Shown piece after piece: positions 7,203 through 12,151 of a stretch of DNA of 12,151 nt (positions within the stretch are counted from its first letter, which is position 1; each line of letters starts with the position of its first letter). This DNA comes from Acidithiobacillus ferrianus (lineage in GTDB: Bacteria > Pseudomonadota > Gammaproteobacteria > Acidithiobacillales > Acidithiobacillaceae): NCBI RefSeq assembly GCF_010378095.1, contig NZ_WNJL01000038.1, forward strand, positions 1-12,151, in the 5' to 3' direction. Made by a program: the position numbers and the translations under genes. The notes beneath the pieces were generated by a model. The model had not been told where the DNA came from. It saw nothing but the letters and a program-made list of their open reading frames with translations, and ran no database searches.

Positions 7203-7754
7203 TTAACTGCCTTGCGCCGGTAATATATCGATCACCCCGTGCATCCCATTCATGAAGTGCTCCCCGGTCTGGAGAAAACAGCCGTACTCCCATTTGCCGG
7301 GTTTGTTGGGTACCACAAAACTGAAGGTATATTTGTCACCGCCGTTCAGGCTGACGGAGAATGCGGGTATGGGTCCCGTCTGACCGCCACTGGTGATAGG
7401 GACCCCATCAAAGAAATTGTCTTTCCAACCCACCGCTATGGCTTGTGACTTGGGGAAACCATTGTTGCGGGAAACCAGGGTCCGTCCGATGGAAAACTGA
7501 TGCGCGATCGGCGGCGCTGATTGTGATCTATTATGAATCGTTAGCTCTACCTTTTCACCGACGTGCCAAGTGAGGCGATCGGGTTTGTAATAATAATTGA
7601 ACTCGTCAATCGTATAATGGTGTACGCCATTGATGACCTGTCCAGATGGACTCGGCAATGCAACCCCTTTTTCCCACTGCAGAGCGCCCACAATGACTGC
7701 CGCGCATACCACAACGGATATGAGCACCGTAGCCGTACCTCTTCCTGCCGCCAT
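7203..7754 (-). CDS. acoP: Membrane-anchored cupredoxin AcoP
   Basis: AcoP is a green/red copper protein that copurifies with the aa3 oxidase in A. ferrooxidans and is thought to tune or assist electron entry from Cyc1. I start it at ATG 7754 because a strong GGAGG lies 9 bases upstream, giving 183 residues; the frame is open to 7793 but has no such site. An N-terminal hydrophobic helix at about 8-25 anchors it. The copper ligands H85, C159, H166 and M171 are present, the last three in CFLQTGEHFMNGM. It lies between cyc1 and coxB as in the known operon. Confidence 0.93.
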   Translation of the reverse strand: MAAGRGTATVLISVVVCAAVIVGALQWEKGVALPSPSGQVINGVHHYTIDEFNYYYKPDRLTWHVGEKVELTIHNRSQSAPPIAHQFSIGRTLVSRNNGFPKSQAIAVGWKDNFFDGVPITSGGQTGPIPAFSVSLNGGDKYTFSFVVPNKPGKWEYGCFLQTGEHFMNGMHGVIDILPAQGS

Positions 7755-7763
7755 ACTTCTATT

Positions 7764-7768
7764 CCTCC
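7764..7768 (-). promoter_or_regulatory. Ribosome binding site that sets the acoP start
   Basis: GGAGG on the minus strand, 9 bases before ATG 7754. It favours the 183-residue form over longer starts in the same frame. Confidence 0.7.
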
Positions 7769-7859
7769 GCGCAAACGTGCATAACCTACGCACAGCCCCA
7801 ACCGACGTAGAGCAATTCGGGCTCCACGTCAGCCGAGATATGAGTTCCTTTGGTAATCG

Positions 7860-8549
7860 TTACAAAGACGAGAGATAAGCCGCCACATCCTTCATCTGTG
7901 CCACGGTTATATTTTTCGCAATCTGGTTCATCAGGCTATTTACCCGCGTACCATTATGGAAATACGTCAACTGCTGGACAATATATCCGTACCGCTGACC
8001 CGCCAAACGGGGAAATGCACCCGCCCCTTGACCATCCGATCCATGGCACTCCATGCAGGCTGGGATCTGCGCGGCGGCGACACCCTGGTTAAAGATGACC
8101 TTCCCCTCTTTAATGCCCGCATGCTTGATTCCACTGCTTTGCATCACAGGTTTCTGGGCCGCGAAGTAACTGGCCAGTTCTTTCATCTCGGCAGCGGTCA
8201 GAGATTGGGCCACCGGCCACATATAAATCTCACCGTTCTGATCCCCCCGAGACCGATCCTTAAACTGCTTCAACTGCAACTCCAGGTATCCCTTATGCTG
8301 TCCGGCCAAGCGAGGCACAATCGGATAGAGCGTGTTATGACCGGTCATACCATGGCATATCATACAATCGCTGGAAACACGGTATGGAGCCGGTCCTCCC
8401 GCTCCACCCGCGGCGCTCGCCTGTCCAGCTACTGCCAGAAGCGAACTCAGTATCAGCAGCGCCACTGGTTTGCCCATCGCTCTTTTTTGTTTGGTTGCAC
8501 CGTTCTGCTTGTTATCCGGGAGCCCGGGGTTGTTTAGGTGTGTCATCAT
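7860..8549 (-). CDS. cyc1: Di-haem cytochrome c4, periplasmic electron carrier
   Basis: Cyc1 (c552) is a two-domain c4-type cytochrome that passes electrons from rusticyanin to the aa3 oxidase. The 229-residue precursor has a long polar start and a hydrophobic segment ending in GQASA, with cleavage expected after residue 46. The two haem sites are CMICH at 62-66 and CMECH at 165-169, one per domain, and each domain repeats the P-R-L-A-G-Q motif. Candidate distal Met ligands are M110 and M207. ATG 8549 is followed by a second ATG; GGAG lies 8 bases upstream, overlapping the end of cyc2, and the gap to cyc2 is only 11 bases. The start could also be ATG at codon 25, which would leave a more ordinary signal peptide, though without the good ribosome site. 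Confidence 0.96.
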   Translation of the reverse strand: MMTHLNNPGLPDNKQNGATKQKRAMGKPVALLILSSLLAVAGQASAAGGAGGPAPYRVSSDCMICHGMTGHNTLYPIVPRLAGQHKGYLELQLKQFKDRSRGDQNGEIYMWPVAQSLTAAEMKELASYFAAQKPVMQSSGIKHAGIKEGKVIFNQGVAAAQIPACMECHGSDGQGAGAFPRLAGQRYGYIVQQLTYFHNGTRVNSLMNQIAKNITVAQMKDVAAYLSSL

Positions 8550-8560
8550 GTCTTCGTCTC

Positions 8561-10018
8561 CTAGTACGCTATCCAGGCCAGCAGCTCAAGGGTGTTATAA
8601 CTAGATGCCCCATATCCAGATGTGGATGAGGATGGTGCGCCCACTCCCCTGAACTTGTTGTATATGACATATCGCAGGGAGAACCGGGTATTCCACCACG
8701 GCAGATAGGAGGCCTCTATCCACTCATTACTTGTGTCTGGAGAGCCATTAGCTGAGTAGGTGTAGCCAGTATTAGGATTGTTGTAGAGCGCAGGGTTAGC
8801 AGTTCCCCACACGTTGCGATAACCGCCCTGGATACCATAATGATCGTGATACCAGTAGGTCGCGTTCAGGTTAAAGAAATTCAAGTTCCCTGAAGACAAA
8901 CTCGAAGATGTACTGCCTGCACCAAAACGCTGTTGCTCATTCACCCATGCCGCGCGTACCGTCACGTTGTTATTGGTGTTGGTGTCCAGCCATTGGAGTT
9001 GGGTATCTAGATCATAATCATCGAATTGATCAATGGGGCCCGTTTTGGTGTTTGGGCTATCATACACGCTGGACCACATACCATACGCACCAACTTCCCA
9101 GTTCCAGTCGCCCCAATCGTGTTGATAGGCCAGACGGACGTAGGGCGCCGCCCCTGAAAGTCTACCATTGGGTCCGCCATTATAATTGGCGAAGTTGCCA
9201 ACGGGATTGAGTTGCGTTCCCTGCGCATTCGTATATACGTCCGCATCTGCGTAGAGCCAATTAGCTTTGTTAGGCCCAAAAATATCCGCGACGTATGTGC
9301 CAAGGCCAGCTAGTGGATACGCCGCACCGGCTGAGTTTACAATGAATGGCTGAGGTACGTGCCCCCAGGATGAGTAGTCCGAGGTAAAAAATGGTGCCTG
9401 CCAATCCGGGGTGGTGTTCCACAGATCCATCGCGGTGGGTGTATTGTTGACATCCACACCCGTGACCAAAAGGTTATTCGTGCCTAACTTCCAGGGATGA
9501 GCCCAAACGATACTGGAATCATCGAAGCTAAATCCGCCGGCGCCAGTCGCGCTACCCCCACCGGAATAGGTTAAATGTAAAAAATCGCCTATGTGCGGTG
9601 TGATTTCACCCGCATAGAACAAGCTAACCTGTTGTGGAAATTGAATGTTATTATTTGGGGAAGCGTTCGTATTGGTGCCGCCGAATGCCGCCTGTCCACC
9701 TGCAACATTGGTGGCTGACGCCTGTACGAAAATAGAGAACTGTGAAACCCGGGACAGAAGCAGTCCGACACTTTTCCCGAAACGCGCTTCCAGTTTCTGT
9801 TGATGTTGAAGATTTGTCGTGGTGAACCCCAACAACTTGAACATTCTGCCCATCGGGGTCAACTGTGGATAGGACGTATGACAGGCTGCGCAAGACCAAC
9901 CTGTCTGCCGTGCGAAAGAAGGCAGCGCCCAAGCACTTGAAGATAAAAACAATCCACTTACCGCTGCTAATGCTACGATCACCTGCTTGTTTTTCAAACT
10001 CATGGACAGTGAAGCCAT
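8561..10018 (-). CDS. cyc2: Outer-membrane cytochrome c-porin, Fe(II) oxidase Cyc2
   Basis: Cyc2 is the outer-membrane mono-haem cytochrome that takes electrons from extracellular Fe(II). The 485-residue precursor has a signal peptide ending in SSSAWA, with cleavage near residue 31. Right after it comes the family signature CAACHTSYPQLTPMGRMFK, with the haem motif at 43-47. The rest is rich in aromatic, Asn, Gly, Ser and Thr residues in alternating strands, as in a fused 16-strand porin, and ends in the aromatic LLAWIAY typical of outer-membrane barrels. ATG 10018 is preceded almost directly by a run of seven G, an unusual ribosome site; ATG 10003 is an in-frame alternative. It is the first gene of the rus operon. 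Confidence 0.97.
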   Translation of the reverse strand: MASLSMSLKNKQVIVALAAVSGLFLSSSAWALPSFARQTGWSCAACHTSYPQLTPMGRMFKLLGFTTTNLQHQQKLEARFGKSVGLLLSRVSQFSIFVQASATNVAGGQAAFGGTNTNASPNNNIQFPQQVSLFYAGEITPHIGDFLHLTYSGGGSATGAGGFSFDDSSIVWAHPWKLGTNNLLVTGVDVNNTPTAMDLWNTTPDWQAPFFTSDYSSWGHVPQPFIVNSAGAAYPLAGLGTYVADIFGPNKANWLYADADVYTNAQGTQLNPVGNFANYNGGPNGRLSGAAPYVRLAYQHDWGDWNWEVGAYGMWSSVYDSPNTKTGPIDQFDDYDLDTQLQWLDTNTNNNVTVRAAWVNEQQRFGAGSTSSSLSSGNLNFFNLNATYWYHDHYGIQGGYRNVWGTANPALYNNPNTGYTYSANGSPDTSNEWIEASYLPWWNTRFSLRYVIYNKFRGVGAPSSSTSGYGASSYNTLELLAWIAY

Positions 10019-10143
10019 AACCCCCCCTTTGCGGTATGCGCTTTAAGGCATATTAGCTAAAAAATATACGCTCATAGGTCCGGTCTTCTCGCCAGACTCG
10101 CCACACACAAAACCCCAGCAAACAAACACCGTCATAAAGACAG

Positions 10144-10171
10144 ATTATTGTCGCTGCAGAGACATAGTAAA
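10144..10171 (-). promoter_or_regulatory. Candidate sigma-70 promoter of the rus operon
   Basis: On the minus strand TTTACT (10171-10166) and AATAAT (10149-10144) are separated by 16 bases, matching the -35 and -10 consensus at 4 and 5 of 6 positions. A start site a few bases downstream would leave a leader of roughly 120 bases before cyc2. Two promoters are known upstream of cyc2 in A. ferrooxidans; whether this is one of them cannot be told from sequence alone. Confidence 0.3.
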
Positions 10172-10261
10172 AACTTATGAAATCTTTTCTACCATTCCCC
10201 GTCGAATCCTAAGCACTAAACAGGATGCCGAAGTACATCCAAACACCCTATTTAGTATAAA

Positions 10262-10277
10262 TTGCTACACTTTGCAA
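10262..10277. promoter_or_regulatory. Inverted repeat, possible regulator site upstream of cyc2
   Basis: TTGC and GCAA flank 8 bases, giving a short dyad about 245 bases upstream of cyc2. On the minus strand it directly precedes TATACT at 10259-10254, a 5-of-6 match to a -10 box, but the spacing does not fit a -35 in the repeat. It could be an operator; such short dyads also arise by chance. Confidence 0.25.
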
Positions 10278-10882
10278 TATTTTTTTCAGTTACAGCAAGG
10301 CAGATACTTCGTGTGTCTCTACGTTTTATGCTAAGCGCTACGATGGAGAACGATAAACATAATAAAAACAGATAATTACTCTGCAGCGTTTGAAAATGTT
10401 TCCGCCACCAGTCAATATGTAAATATAGACATATAAGCAAGTAATTATTTTAATATCTTTTTGATTATCATGCACCTTCTAAGCGCGGCCGAACGCCCTT
10501 TATGAAACATATTACAACCGACTTGAAGCATGGGTGCGGCATTATGCTTTAAATAGATATTCATTTAAAAACCAATGAACATAGAGAGGGGGTGCGGATT
10601 GGTTGGATAAAATTACGCCTTGTTCATTTGACCGATATAACAGAAGTGAGCACATCTGCAGCCGAAAATGCGAGGGATAAAATACCACACGGCGCGCCGC
10701 GCACCCCCCGAGGGGGTCGAAGAATATAATATGGTTGAATATGGTATGATATTAAAACATACTCTTTGCTTTATGGTTTTCTTGCTGTCGGCCGATGCCA
10801 AGACGCTGGGCATATCAAGCCATACAACAACAAATGGGTATGGATAACAGTTTAGCGGGCGGGAAAGTAAGCACGGGGCGGG

Positions 10883-10904
10883 GCCCGCCGTTGAGGCGGC
10901 AGGC
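10883..10904 (-). terminator. Strong stem-loop after the peroxidase gene, possible transcript end
   Basis: On the minus strand GCCTGCCG pairs with CGGCGGGC (one G-U wobble) around the 6-base loop CCTCAA. It starts 36 bases after the peroxidase stop codon. No T-tract follows, so it is not a standard intrinsic terminator; it could still mark or protect the 3' end. Confidence 0.3.
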
Positions 10905-10940
10905 AACACCGCAGAATGAAATTTACAACCAGTTGAAAAA

Positions 10941-12074
10941 TCAGTTCTCTTTATTTTTCAGCGCAACTTTTTGTAATCGGGAAACATTCATCATAATAGT
11001 GCTGTTTGGTGTTTCAGGAAGCCGTGGCGCTACCTCTTTAGGAAACTTTCCCGTGAGACTATCTAAAAAAGAAACAATATCATGTACTTGTTTGTCTGTA
11101 ACTGTCAAACCTAGTTGGCAAGCAGCCATGACCCGTACTGCGGTCGGTAAAGTACGCACAGAACCATTTTGGAAGTAGGGCGCTTCTAAGGCAACGTTAC
11201 GCCAACTGGGAACCTTGAATAAATGCATGTCAGCTGGATTGTGAGTTACATCAAAGCGACCAGGATCATCCATGAGATGGTATTTTTGTACATATTTCGC
11301 ACAAACTGGATTGTGTGGTTGCACAGGGAATTTTTGGAACCACCCAGTCCCCATAGGGGTACCAGGGTTGTCAAACATAGGTCCGGCATGGCATGACTCG
11401 CACCCGAATGATCTAATGGTTTTCATGCCGGCTATAGCACTTTTGCTAAGCGCTATTTTATCACCTTTGACATAGCGATCATACGGACTATTTGGTGTTA
11501 CTAGAGTGCGTTCGTAGGTAGCAATAGCTTGTACGATGTGGTCAAAGGTAATGGGATCTTTATTGCCATATACATGGCGAAACTCTTTGCGATAACCGGG
11601 TATTTTCTGTAAACGTTTGACTACGTCTACTGCTTTGGGCATTCCCATTTCGATTGGATTGAGGATGGGGCCTTTGGCTTGCGCTTCTAGACTGTTGGCG
11701 CGTCCATCCCAAAATTGTACAGTATTAAAGGCGGCGTTGAAGACTGATGGTGCATGACGGGGGGTGTCGACTCGGCCAAGTACTCCGAACGCCAGTGGCA
11801 GACTGTCACTTCCGTTACTCATGACATCATGACAGGTTTCACAAGATACGTCACCCGTAAGAGACAAACGTGGATCGAAGTATAATTGTTTACCCAATGA
11901 AATTTTTTGGGGTGTCATAGGATTGTTTGCGGGTACTGGAACTTTAGAAGGAAATTCACCACCGAATGCATATGCTGCTTTAGTCCCACCCAAACAGAGA
12001 CCTAATGCTAAAATAACATGTCTGAAAATTAGATTTTCATGATATTCTGTGTGGCGTTTTTCGGTTTTGCTCAT
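10941..12074 (-). CDS. Di-haem cytochrome c peroxidase (CcpA/MauG family)
   Basis: The enzyme reduces H2O2 to water in the periplasm using electrons from cytochromes or cupredoxins. From ATG 12074 it has 377 residues; AAGGA lies just upstream at short spacing. The frame is open to the right edge, but no ATG occurs there. A signal segment ends in AAYA, with cleavage near residue 36. Two haem motifs, CETCH at 78-82 and CESCH at 225-229, define the two domains. Family landmarks include RHAPSVFNAAF, VQFWDGRA, GPILNPIEMG and FKVPSWRNVALEAPYF. After PYF the usual His is Gln (Q302). The codons look richer in A and T at third positions than those of ctaA and ctaB. It points the same way as the rus operon but is 922 bases from cyc2, so co-transcription is not assured. 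Confidence 0.93.
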   Translation of the reverse strand: MSKTEKRHTEYHENLIFRHVILALGLCLGGTKAAYAFGGEFPSKVPVPANNPMTPQKISLGKQLYFDPRLSLTGDVSCETCHDVMSNGSDSLPLAFGVLGRVDTPRHAPSVFNAAFNTVQFWDGRANSLEAQAKGPILNPIEMGMPKAVDVVKRLQKIPGYRKEFRHVYGNKDPITFDHIVQAIATYERTLVTPNSPYDRYVKGDKIALSKSAIAGMKTIRSFGCESCHAGPMFDNPGTPMGTGWFQKFPVQPHNPVCAKYVQKYHLMDDPGRFDVTHNPADMHLFKVPSWRNVALEAPYFQNGSVRTLPTAVRVMAACQLGLTVTDKQVHDIVSFLDSLTGKFPKEVAPRLPETPNSTIMMNVSRLQKVALKNKEN

Positions 12075-12151
12075 GTGTCCTTGACCTGCCTCGGGATTCT
12101 CGGACCAGCTGAAACTTGAGATGATGGCTCCCGCCGACAAGGAGGGAGTGG

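Larger units (their letters stand above)
10019..10940. other. Long intergenic region upstream of cyc2
   Basis: These 922 bases separate the peroxidase gene from cyc2. The part nearer cyc2 (10019-10480) is AT-rich and should hold the operon's promoters. It contains a candidate promoter at 10144-10171, a TTGC-N8-GCAA inverted repeat at 10262-10277, and CTAAGC(A/G)C at 10209, 10331 and 10479. The part nearer the peroxidase mixes AT-rich stretches with GC-rich islands: a CCCCCC/GGGGG hairpin at 10703-10717, the palindrome GGCGCGCC near 10691, and a strong stem at 10883-10904. Short frames on either strand here show no recognisable protein. On the plus strand, 10773-10919 is open apart from one stop, possibly a decayed coding end. 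No RNA gene or complete insertion sequence is visible. Confidence 0.6.

Noticed and set aside
10252..10440. Minus-strand 62-codon hydrophobic frame upstream of cyc2
   Set aside because: It sits in AT-rich promoter DNA, lacks a ribosome site, and its composition is what AT-rich sequence gives by chance.
10613..10909. Minus-strand 98-codon frame after the peroxidase gene
   Set aside because: It crosses the strong stem-loop and the GC-rich hairpins and shows no domain or good start.

Overview
The window comes from an iron-oxidising, acidophilic Acidithiobacillus (A. ferrooxidans group; species not resolved). The main evidence is a complete rus operon on the minus strand, in the known order cyc2-cyc1-acoP-coxB-coxA-coxC-coxD-rus. 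Its rusticyanin is almost the textbook protein and keeps all four copper ligands. Every gene I can support lies on the minus strand, so transcription runs from high to low coordinates.

Layout from right to left. At 12074-10941 is a di-haem cytochrome c peroxidase with a Sec signal. A 922-base, mostly AT-rich intergenic region (10940-10019) follows; it should hold the main rus operon promoter. Next come cyc2 (outer-membrane cytochrome-porin, the Fe(II) oxidant), cyc1 (periplasmic di-haem c4), acoP (membrane-anchored cupredoxin), and coxB, coxA, coxC and coxD (aa3-type oxidase). Between coxD and rus there are 426 bases. They hold a well-initiated 48-codon reading frame (3524-3378) for an acidic single-helix membrane protein, which is easily missed because of its size. 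rus ends in a structured 3' region with two hairpins, the second a good intrinsic terminator. After a 409-base gap comes the cta group: ctaA (haem A synthase-like), ctaB (haem O synthase) and the N-terminus of an MFS transporter that runs off the left edge.

How it works together (established for A. ferrooxidans): Cyc2 oxidises Fe(II) at the outer membrane. Electrons pass through rusticyanin and Cyc1 in the periplasm, with AcoP assisting, to CuA in CoxB and then to the haem a/a3-CuB centre in CoxA, which reduces oxygen. CtaA and CtaB supply haem A for that oxidase. The peroxidase upstream of cyc2 could draw on the same periplasmic electron carriers to remove H2O2; this is inference.

The system is known. 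The points most worth a second look are the 48-codon membrane protein between coxD and rus, the unusual proton-channel residues of CoxA, the structured rus 3' region, and the long region upstream of cyc2.
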